Positions 19,363-31,700 of a stretch of DNA of 64,000 nucleotides are shown here, one piece after another. Below the pieces are notes generated by a model, which was given only the letters and a program-made list of their open reading frames with translations, was not told the origin of the DNA and searched no databases. The translations under genes were made by a program, and so were the position numbers. The stretch comes from Halichondria panicea. Lineage: Eukaryota > Porifera > Demospongiae > Suberitida > Halichondriidae. Position 1 is the stretch's first letter. Each line of letters starts with the position of its first letter. The stretch covers positions 3,288,169 to 3,352,168 of the forward strand of contig NC_087386.1 in the NCBI RefSeq assembly GCF_963675165.1. Reading direction: 5' to 3'.

Positions 19363-22300
19363 ATGCCCTCATCAAAGACAAAGGAACTAGCGAGGTTAGT
19401 AGGTCTAGGGATTATACAATTTTACACGAATAATAAGATGTAGATCTAGATCTGCCTAGACCATAGATAGAGGAATAGAATACCTTCCTTTATCTCTATT
19501 TTATGTAGAAAACTTGGTATCATTGGGCCTAAGAGAAAGCAAACTTGTCAGACTGATGAGGGTGCTGGTGATGTTCAAAAGAAGAAGAGAACAGGTACAT
19601 TCACAATTTCAGGACTCAAGGAAGACGTAGACGTATGCAAGTTACATGTAGCTTTAATATTACATTTGACCACTGGCTAAACAGACTGCTACTTTAATAT
19701 AGTAGGCCCTACTAGATTACTATTAATTAAAATTTACACGCTTACACCATCAGAGGTTAAGTGTGTGTGTACCGCACCGTAGTTGATGTAAATACAGCGC
19801 CAACTCAGACTGAACGCAATTTTTGGGGTCTTAAAAAGCGCACAGTTGCTGTAATTCATTTTTTCTGCCGAGAGTCATCTGGCATAACAATTATTATGTG
19901 CATGCATTTGATGCAGTTAGTTGTACATGTACATACCAGATGTGTTCGGAGAGTAACGTGACTTCCTGTATCTGTCATGGGTTTAGAATTTGCACACTGA
20001 CCAATCCAGTGTGGGTGACGTACCTAAACCCATGACAGATTCAGGAAGTCACGTTACTCTCCGCATACATCTGATGCACAGTATGCCTACGTTGATATAC
20101 ATATATTATACTAGCTCTAGTGCATAAGTGCCACCATAATTTTTGGGGTTCTAAAAGTACGCCACTCCGAAGCGTAATTAATTTTCTAGCACTGTAATTA
20201 CATCTACTACGGTATGTATTGATTCAGACCTGTAACTAATTTTCGTGATATAAATTCATAGGACAGCTTCTCTCTTATTTGATGGTCATTGATTTCGAGT
20301 CAACTTGTTGGGAGAATAAAAAAGGACAACAAGAAATAAGTCAGTAACTGTTATACATGATTGTACATGTATATGTAGTTTGATACACAGCATCAGAATG
20401 ATGTAGATTATAGGAGGCATGCAAAAAAGGGGTTAGAGTTAACTAATTTAGGCATACATGTTGTTATGAGTACTTTAGGGTATTTACACATCCGGTGCCG
20501 TGTATTATGTTCCTTGCTAATTCTCCTTTACATTGCTAAGCCTTATATACGATTGTAAATATATATGCATGTACGAGGCTAAAAAAGCTAATTTACGAGT
20601 GCCCAGAGAATTCGTGGGGTGGCAGGAAAATAGGGGGGGGGGAGGGGGGGTCATCATGTGGGTACTTGAAAAGGGGTTAGGAATGTCTGGTTTTATGATG
20701 CATAACTGAAGGTGTTTTTCCCCAGTTGAGTTTCCAGCAGTCCTATTGGATGTGAGCAACGGTGATGTGGTGAGCATTTTCCAGAAATATGTTTTACCAA
20801 TCGAGCAGCCAACTCTCAGTGACTTCTGCAAACAGCTCACTGGAATAACCCAGGTACAAAATTGCACTGGCATTAATGATCTAAAGTATTTACAGAGTGC
20901 AAGATAGGGATATACAAGTAGCACACAAGTAACTAGAGCACTGAAATGCTAACCCTCGGCTGTTGACGTGTAAATAATAAAGATCTATAGCAACCAAAAC
21001 AAAAAATGCAACAAATACATGTAACAGGAGCTAGAGGCATGAACGGAGTTTTAGTATAGTATACGAGACATGCGCGGATGCATTGTGGACTAGATCACAG
21101 CAAAGAAGCCTGGAGTCTTAGAAATACGGCTCTTGTCTGCCTGCTTGGTTCTAGGGCTAGGTTAAAGCAAAGAATCAATGTAATTCTACTTTGTGACCCT
21201 GTTCCATTGTTGCTGGTATGGGATACTTCAGCTCTAAATACATGTACCTCGAATAAAGGGTTTGTGTATAAGCTAGCTAACCATGTAGCCAATGTGCAAG
21301 TTCTAGCTTCTTAGCTTTTATTCGACAACGAATCAATATTAAACTAATAATTTGTTGTATGCAAGGCTGTCCATGCTGACATGCTGTAAACGCAGCGCTA
21401 TGGCATCTAGGTGGTTGGAGGCTTGTTGCGCTCAAGAAAGTACACACTGCTCCCGATATCTGCTTAGTTTCTCGTAGGGGGCCTAAAAGAAAATTCAAAG
21501 CAGTCCTGCATCATGCACACATACACCCAGCACTACTGGTAGCTACAGTTGCTATGTTACATGTACATGTACAGCTTTCTTTTATTCATTGATTTGTGTG
21601 AAAAAACACAAATTGTAAGTTTATTGGACCTATCTCCAATAATAATTTTATAATAGGTTTCACAGAATTAAAGTATAAAATTATGTATAACTGTATGGAG
21701 CAAAGCATATTTGCCAGCTCATAATGCAGTGAAGTAGTGACAGCACCATAAAACGTTTATCCAAAGTCCAGAAAGTTTCCGTACGTCTCCTGCTCTTTTA
21801 CTGTATTATATTATATGGTGCTCTAAGACACAGGTTAGGTATTTGAAAGTAGAACACAACTATCTTTTTCTGTCTTGTGTAATCGAAGAGATGGAAATTA
21901 AAGGACTTGGGAACATACCTGTTATGGCTTGAGAGAGTACCGTCATCCCCTTTGGAGCTCGCATTTCCTCGTCACTTTGCATAAGCTCATGTAGCTCTAT
22001 GTCTATACAGTAGTTTATGTAACTGGTGTCTCCTCAAGAGCACAGCTTGCCATAATACTATCTGGCAGCTATAAAATATTTCACTGATCCATTTTTAGTG
22101 CACGCACCCCTTTTTGCTCATTACACGCAACTAGCCTTGGAAGTGCTGGGCGTTGCCTATCCCTCTCTTCTATGCACGTACCTTACAGAGTAGTATAACA
22201 CTTTTTATTGTGTATAGAACCCCAATTATCTAATTTCTCTACAAAATGGTCAGTTCAACAAGAAAGAAGTGTATGCCTATCCATAATTACCAGGGAGATC

Positions 22301-25300
22301 TGTAGGCATGTACATTATCTATTATTTGACCATCATACGCAAACAACCGAAACCTCGTGCCGTTTATTAATTCAGTGTACGTGGGTGGAATACGATAGTT
22401 ATAACAATGGACAGAACTATACTAACATAGAACCATAATTTTTTGATTGAACCAATAATGTTGAACCATAATTTTGTGTCCACAGGAACAGGTGGACAAT
22501 GGGATACCTGTTCAGACGTGCCTGTACCTGTTCAAACAATGGGTAATGGAGATGCAGCAGAAGACAGGGCTTGTCATGATGGAGCCAGGCAAGGCCTACA
22601 GCCTGGAGCAACAGCTGTGCTCTTTTGTGACTTGGTCAGGTAGGTAATAATAACAGTTATAGACTCTAATTTGGTGTCTATACAATTTAGAAACCAAAAG
22701 GCAACTGCTGCCAAAAAACAAAAGCACTAAATGTGGTCTATGTCGAGTGTGTGTACATGTGCTAAACTATCACTAACAAGTGGCTCCAACAACAAAGGAA
22801 CGCAAACAAGATGGGCCGGGTTTTACACATAAACTTTGTTGAGACTACATACATGTACATGTCCAATGTAGCAAAAATCTGTTTATAGCCGCAGTAGAGC
22901 GCTAGCGCAGGCTCTAAAGCTTTACTACACATGTACTCTCTCAGGCGCTAGGCCTTGCCCCTCAACCAAATCACGTGATTCACGATAGCAAAGTGGCCGT
23001 TTTTCAGGGTGAGTTTTGTAGTAGTATAATGATAATTATAGCCAGCAATCTGTGACAAACAAAACGGCATTATATGTAGAGGTGATCGAGGTGTTACCCC
23101 CTTCTGGTCTCATGAATCTAGCCACACCTTGACAGGGAAACATCTAACTCTTTCAAGAAGTGTTTATATGCAAATTAGCGCATGCAGCTATGAATTGTTT
23201 GGCTTGCTCCAAGAATGTTGCTAAAAATTAATGAGCAAGAAAGGTTTTGCAAAGACCTAGTGCCGTCGCCTCGTCTTACTATAACTATTTCATTGACTTC
23301 AGTTACCATAGTTAGGCTGACTAGCACTTGCGTCCAGCATGCGTAGAACGCATACGCTTGTTAATTGTCACTCTGTATTACCGTTAAGGACACAATTATG
23401 TCTTTGTCAACTGACACTAAAGTGCTCAGACGCTGCTTCCCTGTCAAGGTGCGGCTTATTCATTAAGCTAACCATAACCTGAACACTTACGAGCGTTACG
23501 AGCAATGCTAGTTAGGAGAAGTATTATAAGTCACGCCTGTTGTTATTTCAAAGCAGATGAAGCTATAATTATTATAGTGGTGGTGCAAAAACCCAGGGGT
23601 GCACAATAGAAAACTCAGTTTCCGATGCATGTAGCCAATGTGAATTATTTGGCGTTTACATGTATATATACATGTACAGCTTCCTTCCTTCCTTCCTAAT
23701 CGAGCACCTCGAGTAATTAGGAGTGGAAGTGGGCGTGGGGACGAGGCTTGCATTGCACTGCTCCTAAAACTAAACGCATACATGCAATTATTTAGACCTT
23801 ACAATCTTTGTACATGCATGTACAGTATGTACAATTATAATAATAATTATAGCTCATTTACATGATGTAGACTGGGACCTTGGAGTTTGCCTATACTATG
23901 AGTGCAAGAGAAAGCAAATAAAGACACCTACCTATTTCAATCAATGGGTGAACATCAGAGCACTGTACAAGGTATGTTGCATGCTCTACGGCTAATTGCT
24001 TTGTACCGTAAGACCTCGATTTAAAGCAACACTTTTTAATAATTACGAAGCCAGAGGTCGCTTCTTTTGGAGGTTGAAAAATTATGATGAAGTCCTGGTG
24101 TCGCATATTTAGAGGGTCGCATCTAATTGGAGGTAACTTTACGGAGTCTACTTGCCTCGATTTCAGGCTGCTTAGAAACACTGATTTTCCAGTGGGCTAC
24201 AATCGAGGCTAGGGAGTGGCTACATTTACCTCTATTTAGAACGCGACATTAAAAAATAATTGTCAACGCAGCTGTCGCTACTTTTAGAGGTCAGAAAATT
24301 ACTGAAGCTCCTGGGTGTCGCATATTTGGAGGGTCGCCTTAAATCGAGGTATTACGGTATTATAGGATTGGCAGAGCGTTTGTAACCCTTTAGCCATTAT
24401 TGCACTAAGTATTAAAGTTCTTTAGAGCATGTATAGGGCAACCTAAAGTTCTCTGTACACCATATACGCCCAAGGCAGCTATATAACTCTGGCTCATCAC
24501 AGATAGTAACGAATACTTATCTTTAGCAACACTTCCCAGAAACTGCATATATACTTTTGCGCTAGCTTTCTTCGCACCCCCTTTTTCTGTTTTTTGTCAC
24601 AACAGGTCAGAAAGAAAATACGGGAGGAATTGGAGAAACGAAAAAGACGCAGAAAAAGAAGAACCTGTCCCGCTAAATCTTGTGATATGCTATTGATGTA
24701 CATGTACATGTAGCTAAATTTAATTGAGCATGAGAAAGAGTAAACTGTCCTCCCACACAGTACTTGTAGCATGACCAAACCCGCATGGAACAAACTTTCC
24801 ATGGTTTAAATCCTTACGATAATACCGTATAATAATAGCGGATAATTTTCGTTGGCACAAATGTTTGTATGAACTACATGCATGTACTAAGTTTAATATA
24901 CAGTGGAACCTCGATTATCCAGACACCTTGGTTCCAGAGGCAGGCCGGATAACCGTAATAGATAAACCACGCCTTGATCCACCCACTTTATTGATAAACA
25001 GCAGTGCCACATGGTTGTCTGCGCATGCGCAGAAGATAGCAGACCTGTCTCCATAGTAACAGCTGCAATGCGCATGCGCATTTCAGGGACACGTCCATTT
25101 TCAGATTTGATTAAAAAGAAAACTTCCAAGCCAGATAATGGAAGTTCCGGATAATAGAGGGCCGGATAATCGAGGTTCTATATACTGTATTATTGTACAG
25201 CTCATAATTATGGTGACATAGAACCTATTGCTTCGGATGATGCTCTACAACATACATATAAAGTGAAAGCGTCGCGGGTGCTGATCGATGCCTCGGTGGA

Positions 25301-25719
25301 GGTGCCAAAGCTACATAAATTTTTGGCATTAATTAATTGTTTTACTGCATGCAAACTCAAAGAATGGGTAATGATCGCCCGTGATTGTTGTTAAACGATC
25401 GATGCCAAAAGTTCAAGTCTAAAATTAATGGCTGCATCAGGAGAGCCTTGCAGCTCTCTTCTCACTCTTGCAGCTATCAATAGCTAGCGTTCTAGTCCAG
25501 AGCTAACTAAGAGTAGCAACATTCGGTGAACAAGTTTTGCGTTTTGCCACGCAATTTTCTGAAAGGCTGTAATAGATCTAGCATTCTAAGTAAGGATAAC
25601 TTGACATAATTTGCGAAAACGAAGCATTATTTTGCAAATCCACGAATTAAAAATGACTAGAAGCCTATAGAAACTCTACCTGCACTTCATTGATCCTTGA
25701 GCAGCTGTAGCAGTTCGCA

Positions 25720-25750
<31 letters not shown>

Positions 25751-27484
25751 CCACACACACACACACACACACACTACCGTATACCTCGCTTGCGCATGCA
25801 CACCGCTGTATGGATCATGCAGCGCATACTTGTTGCTTCTATACGCAACCGTACTGTGTTATACTGGTGCTGTGGATATTGAGAGATAACTTACTATACG
25901 CTTTATGATCACAACCGACACGCCTTGATACAATTATTAATGCCAGGCCTAGGCTATAGCGTTCCATTACCTAGAGACAAATTATTCTGGTGACCAGGCG
26001 TATATATATACATAATTATAACCATTCCACTTTTAGAGCTACTGACCACAAAACCGCTTCCTATAATACCTTCATCACACATTTCTCATATCATGATAAT
26101 TATACATGTCACAGGCCTCTTGAGAAAATAAGGCCTGCTACTGACTGTTTGTGCATGCGCAATACTACATGTATAATATTATGATAAAATTCGTAAACTG
26201 TATATCATCATACTAGCGAAGAATAATTATATGCACATACAATGAGTCCAAACAGGTCTTAATTCGAACTGACAGATAACTTTGTTGCAACCTTTGCACA
26301 GACATTCTATGAGAGGAAGCCATCTGGACTGAAGGGATCGCTAGAAGACCTTGGTATCCCATTTGTTGGCAACGAGCATTCAGGTGAGAAATGTTGCTAA
26401 TTCATAACTTGTAAACTGACAATTGTGTGAAGGCATTGATGATGCACGCAATACTGCCAAACTGTGCTACCGAATGGTTAGAGATGGATGTAAGCTGAAT
26501 ATAACAAAATGTATCGACAAGGCAAGCTCACGATCACAATGCTTTCGTATTTTATAATTTATTGACACCTACATGTATTTACAGGCTGTGTCCATCAAGA
26601 AGCCTCCAGCATGTCTGGCCATACCCCTTATCAACCCATCTATACCTGCTATCCAGCGCAACTCAGTCAAGTCAATAACATGTACTCATTCAACAACTGA
26701 CTCCTCACCCAAAAATGTTACTTCTGAGCATATCGAATCGGCTCTGTTTAAAGCGCAGCGTAAAAAGTTGATAGTACCGAATGATCCGGAAGTGAAGGAT
26801 TCATGTGTGCATATTGACAGTGTAGTCAAACCGCTATCTCAAGCCGAAAGACACAATTCTTGGGACAGTTTAGATGATAAACCGAAGACCATAACAGTAG
26901 TTGATAGGTCACCTCATTTGAAGAAACAGGACATTGTACATCCATTAAAGAGTGAAACTGGATTACAAGTATGTAAGCATTTCGTAGAGCAAACCCCTAC
27001 TAGACTGGTTAGTCATATTTCTCCAGTAACACTCCTTCCATCTACATGTACAACGCAATCTTCAAATAAAATCAAAATCCCGATAGAGCATCACAAAAAC
27101 AGACTGTTGCAAGCATTCACTCGCTCGCCTACTTGTGAAGATACTCCTCCACCAAAACTGACATATCACACTGCAGACGTGAAAAAAGGCTGCTCAAACT
27201 CATTCAAGACTCCTTCATCTCGTATGAACAAAACACATTCAAATTCATGTAGTAGCAGTTCCATTACCCCTAGTAATTCCGTTTTGTCTGTTGCACTCGG
27301 GCATAAAGTAACTCCACCGGTATGTGATTGTGGGAGGAGAACAAAGAAGAAGCTAGTTGCTAAAGCAGGACCAAATGAGGGCAAGCCATTTTATGTATGC
27401 CCTAACAGTTGTGGATCAAACAAGAGCAGAGGCTGTGGCTTCTTCAAATGGGAAGTAGTTCAGAAGGAGAATATACCGATGTAG
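19363..27484 (+). CDS. ERI2: ERI2-like 3'-5' exoribonuclease with GRF zinc finger
   Basis: Nine exons: 19363-19394, 19509-19594, 20262-20339, 20726-20853, 22486-22639, 23871-23971, 26302-26383, 26433-26521 and 26585-27484. Phases agree and the sum is 1650 nt, so 549 residues plus stop. The exonuclease domain is DEDDh type: VIDFESTCW (exo I Asp and Glu), FVTWSDWDLG (exo II) and EHSGIDDARNTA (exo III His and Asp). The joins read as in ERI2 (QEIIEFPAVLL, CKRKQIKTPTYFNQWV, FYERKPSGLKGSL). The last exon encodes a long low-complexity linker and a C-terminal GRF-type zinc finger (CDCGRRTKKK, YVCPNSCG, GCGFFKWE, about residues 495-545). The family trims RNA 3' ends; the exact substrate is unknown. 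Intron 8 begins AAG|GCAAGC and so is a GC-AG intron. Intron 6 carries three TIR elements. Confidence 0.9.
19935..20075. repeat. Hairpin repeat in ERI2 intron 2
   Basis: Inverted arms of about 50 bp: GAGAGTAACGTGACTTCCTG, then CATGGGTTTAG, are mirrored by CTAAACCCATG and CAGGAAGTCACGTTACTCTC. The loop holds GCACACTGACCAATCCAGTG. Flanking TGGCGC/AATTTTTGGGG blocks at about 19790-19870 and 20120-20200 recur at 46930-47110. Confidence 0.85.
21360..22200. repeat. Interspersed repeat, inverted partner of 53305-54090
   Basis: Located in ERI2 intron 4. Blocks such as GCGCTCAAGAAAGTACAC, AAACGTTTATCCAAAGTCC, GGTGCTCTAAGACACAGGTT and GGGCGTTGCCTATCCC reappear in the opposite orientation and order at 53305-54090. 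About 0.8 kb and diverged; no ORF or clear ends. Confidence 0.7.
24004..24359. mobile_element. Small TIR element, second copy of TACCGTAAGACCTCGATTTA family
   Basis: Closely matches 14827-15172 over its full length, including the nested TTGCCTCGATTTCAGG hairpin. It lies in ERI2 intron 6, immediately after exon 6. An internal ACCTCTATTTAGAACGCGAC is slightly longer than in the other copy. Confidence 0.88.
24901..25187. mobile_element. pogo/Tigger-like nonautonomous element
   Basis: The left end CAGTGGAACCTCGATTATCC and right end GGATAATCGAGGTTCTATAT ACTG are inverted, with TA on both outer sides, as expected for Tc1/mariner-superfamily (pogo/Tigger) insertions. Internal palindromes include GCGCATGCGC. 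About 287 bp, no transposase. Similar CAGTGGAACCT starts occur at 4000 and 61002, the latter reading CAGTGGAACCTCCATAAAAC. Confidence 0.75.
25259..25805 (+). mobile_element. CA-microsatellite TIR element in ERI2 intron 6
   Basis: Starts GTGAAAGCGTCGCGGGTGCT and GATGCCTCGGTGGAGGTGCC; internal blocks match 7538-8116. The microsatellite near the 3' end is expanded and compound (GCAC repeats then CA, 25718-25775). The 3' end is decayed after GCGCATGCACACCG. Confidence 0.85.
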
Positions 27485-27922
27485 TGCCTTTGCAACCTTA
27501 GGTTTATATAAACATGACATTGTAACAGTATAAATAATATTGAAATGATAGTCTCACATAACTATATACACTGTACATTGCAAGTGAGTGAAAGTACATA
27601 ATTATCGTGCTGCACAATTTAAAGTACTCCTAATGTTGGCGCCTTAAATAGAGCTTATACAGTAAAGGGGTCCGGATTAGCAAGGTTCTACTGTACCAGT
27701 TTCACAGTAGCGTGAGAGGGTGAGAACGGTCTGGTTACTCAGGGCATACACTTTTCTGTAGATCAGGAATGTAATCACCACGTGCTAGCTATGCGGAAAA
27801 TACCTAAACTTGCTGGCCAGTCTATCTTGGGGATTGGGAGTCTTTGGGACTTGTCAACTGCCAATTAATCATTGGATGAAATCATCTTGTGGTTAAATGA
27901 AATCATCATCTTGTGGTTAAAA
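27485..27922. other. Spacer downstream of ERI2-like gene
   Basis: This should hold the ERI2 3' UTR. At about 27635-27690 GGCGCCTTAAATAGAGCTTA and GGTCCGGATTAGCAAGGTTC are fragments of repeats also seen (inverted) at 13550-13575. No gene is supported. Confidence 0.5.
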
Positions 27923-28356
27923 GTGACAGGCTCTGGGAAAACCAGACTATTGGAGCAGACTAAAGTTTTGGTGATTAATGTACCAAATGATAGAACAAAG
28001 CATCGCCTACACAATGATATGCTTAGTGTTCACATACCTAGTTTCATACCCGAGTTATGCGCGTTAGAAACTCGAAGCCGTAAAATGTAGTGTCGAGAAA
28101 AACGCCTCTAAAAGATTGCTCAATTAGGAAAAATAAGGTAAGAAAGTTTAGACGAGGCGCTTCGATGGAAAGAGTTAGATTTAGAGCATCAGATTTTACA
28201 GAGAGGTAGTAGGAGGTAGTAGAAGGACTGTAGATACTAAAATAAAAAATTATGCCAATAACATTTTATTTGAGATTTTATACTGTAGGCATAAATTTAG
28301 CTGTAGCTCAATACTAAATCCTGCTCCAATAGTCTGGTTTTCCCAGAGCCTGTCAC
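27923..28356. mobile_element. TIR element, GTGACAGGCTCTGGGAAAAC family, copy 1
   Basis: The 36-bp end GTGACAGGCTCTGGGAAAAC... is repeated inverted at the right (…GTTTTCCCAGAGCCTGTCAC). Inside are GTACCAAATGATAGAAC, ATACCCGAGTTATGCGCGTT and GATTTTACAGAGAGGTAGTA. 434 bp, non-coding. Copy 2 is at 47892-48309. Confidence 0.88.
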
Positions 28357-28440
28357 GTTTGTGCAGTTGACCACAGTTGACCAAAGTTGCATAACTATCA
28401 AGTGAATGTGGGTTATGTCCCGTGGTTTATCTACAGAGGA

Positions 28441-28560
28441 TCCGACATGCGTGCACGAATCACTACAAGTTCAGTGCATTGATGTCATTGCGGTCACGTG
28501 ATGATGTCCAGGCCAAATGCACTGAATTTGTAGTGATTCGGTCACGGTCACGTGATGATG
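28441..28560. repeat. Short palindromic element, rearranged copy
   Basis: TCCGACATGCGTGCACGAATC at the left matches 18315-18425. The right part repeats GGTCACGTGATGATGT twice and lacks the clean end, so the copy is rearranged. It lies just before the signal-peptide exon of the TIL-array gene. Confidence 0.65.
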
Positions 28561-28702
28561 TTTGGACATGGTCTCAAGTCCAAGCGCTAGGCCGGTGCTC
28601 TAGGAAAAACACGCGGACGGGGCGTACCCTCGATCTGGACAGGACCCGAGACTATTGCTCTGATTGCTATGTATTGTATCCCTTGGGAACGATAGTATAG
28701 TA

Positions 28703-31700
28703 ATGGCCTCACTTGCACTATCTATGGCTTCACTACAGCTATGTGTGTTGCTCTCCTTAACCTTGTTGCCGTTTACGCTGCAAACTGAAGGTGATATAAC
28801 ATTATTAACATTCTCAATCTCTGCATGTATTTTAAGAATAATTATGATCTAGCAAATGATTCAGCTCGATAATAACTTATCTTTTTAGACTGTACTAACG
28901 ACGGCAGGGGGAAGGTGTACCAAAGTTGTGGATCACCATGTACTCTGACCTGTGAAAACTACATGTCTCCACCGTTTTGCCTGGCATCCTGTTCAGAGGG
29001 TTGCTTCTGTCCCGACGGAACAGTCGAACACAACGGAGACTGTATTCTGACTTCTGATTGTCGTAAGTAATGCTTATGACGGGTAATTAATGGAATATCA
29101 CCTTTACAATCTGTGTACTGACTCGATGACTCTCTCAGTAATCAATTAACATGTCAAGTAATCATGTAGCTAGCAACATTACGAATTCCTTTTGGTCAAA
29201 AAGAACAAGTGCAGTCTCTAAGAATGTATAACTATCTTAAGCTTATCAGAAGCTATAACATTACTTCATCTCTTACTCAGCAAACGTACAATGAATAGCT
29301 GGGCATGAATAGCTGGGCGTGCGTGGGACAGAATACATGAAATGCATAACAACGCAAGCATAGCTGCCTTTACACTGAGCATAGCATTATTATACTTTCA
29401 TTTTTCAGTGTGCTATGTAATGGTAACAGAATGTGAACTTTTTCTGATCGTTTACTGTACTGCTGTGCCTACGTATCACTTAAGTGTGATTGTGGCGTTT
29501 GTTTGATAGTACTGCTCTAAATGTTATGTAACCTCAGAACTTCCTGCTATGTGGTGGTCCAATATCACAGACAGATGGCTGATGCAATATTCACAAGTGT
29601 TACTTTCTCATGGCAAATTGTCTAATGTGATTCACAATGTTATGCGTGCTGATGAGTGGTGTGAATATACAGTTTCCACATACTTTGGTTGCCTGGTGGC
29701 ACACACTTTCCATTACGGATTTGTTGCTCTCTTACTTTGCATTGTAAACGTAGTACGTTCATACCGTCCTAATGCAGTGCACGTGTTTTGCAGCAAAAAG
29801 TGAAGCAGTGTGACAGCATGCTGGGTGGGTCACAATGAAAATACTTGATACAAAGCTTCCAACACTCTGCCAATCCTAATTACAAGTATGGTTGTAAAGC
29901 ACCGCGTGCTGATGGAACATTAACGCAAAGCTTTATAACATGAAGCTACATGTACTACTGTAGATCTACATTTTGTGTTATATATTACATAATACATTGC
30001 ATTCAGGGAATGGTACAAAAATGTGCGAAACGATCGACTGTAATTGTTAGAGGATGCCAAAAGATTCAAAGTCCGTAATGGCTGCTGCTCTCATGAAACA
30101 GTGTGGACGTTTTGGCAACTCGGCTTATTCCTCACTCCTCACTCTTGCCAGCCCTGCCAATGATAGCGTTCTAGTGCATACCGTATTACTAGAATGTTTT
30201 GCGAGCATCAAACATCAATTATGCGAATTTTGAGAGGGTCGATCAATTCGCAACAATAAAATCGCAAAACCTACATTGTAAATTATTACTAGATATTTCC
30301 TACCTACAGTGTGTACTACACTTTTGCCATAGTCTCAGGGCTACAAGGGAAAATATGGCTCATAAATTGGCACCTCAAGCATAATTATGTAAAAATAATG
30401 GTGTTTTTGATGAATGAAATGTCTTGCATGAGAAACAAAATGTCATAAATGAAACATGGAGTCGGGTGTAGTTTGTAATGTAAACTAGTTCAATTTTGCT
30501 GTGTGCTTGCAGAAGGAGTGCTTTAGAGACACTCTGGGAGAAGGGCTTGGGTTGAGCCTTGCTCACTAGCACTAGTACTGCACGCCACTGCACTAGGATT
30601 GTTCAGTTTCTGTATTCAAAGAAATAGAAACCAGTTTAATAATTTAATAATTATAGGAGTGGCTATTTTAAGCTTACCCCTGGCATAGCCGAAGAGAGCT
30701 GGTCTAGACACCGTCTAGAGCTAGCTGTGTTGTTTTTTCTGGCTAGTTGCTGCAGTAGGTACGTGGAGAGGCTGACTAATTGCACAGAGAGGGGGAGTGG
30801 CTGGCTGTTCATATTCTGTCCATGCTGCGCAAGGCTTTGAGTGTGGACAGAATCCCTGGTGTGGACGAGGTCTCTTCTTCCTATAGTGTTGCTATGTGGT
30901 AGTCATGCAAGCTTATATAGCTGGATGCATAGCAACCAGTCAGCCAATCAGATGATACATATATCAATTAATACATAGTGCCTCGGGGTTTATGACAGTA
31001 AACCACACCTCTCCTTCGGGCTTACGCCCTCGTAGTCGGGAGGTTTACTGTCATAACCCCTCTACACTGTACATTAACTAATACTAAATACACACGATCC
31101 TTGCCAAAACGCAATAGTTAGATTGCAAAAGGTCAACTTTTCTGCTAATTTGGCTAATTCGCAATGGTTTTTCACCAGCAAAATGTTCTAGTATACGGTA
31201 GCTACCTACTAAATAAAATGTGGAGTTCAGATTGTTGCTCTGATACCATAATTATATGCACTTCTAAGTACACGTCATGTAGTTTGAAGAGGTTTGCCAC
31301 TTACTAAAACTGTACACAGGTTGAACTCTAATTGAAGGTTAACTTGCTGTTAGTTTGGAGTAGCAATGTTTTATCTCAATAGATTTTGCTATGCACGAGT
31401 ATACTGCATACTGAAGAGATTGCAATGCCCTTAAAAGTAAGCCATAACTTACATTGTAATTGAGAATGACAAATCATGAGAAAAGGAAAAAAAACGTAGC
31501 TAGAAGCGTAGATAGTCTAGAATTGTGCTGATCCCATTGTGTAGGTGAATGAATAAGTTGCAACATTACATGTACATGTATCTCCCCAAATGTTGTAATA
31601 GTGGGAATTAGATGATAAACGGAGGTGATCGTATGTAATATCCTAGCCTCGATCCCAGGCCGCACTTTCCACTAGGGAAGTGGGCCTGGTATCGACTGCT

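Noticed and set aside
25697-25882. Open frame with His/Thr repeats
   Set aside because: Translation of the CA/GCAC microsatellite in the TIR element.
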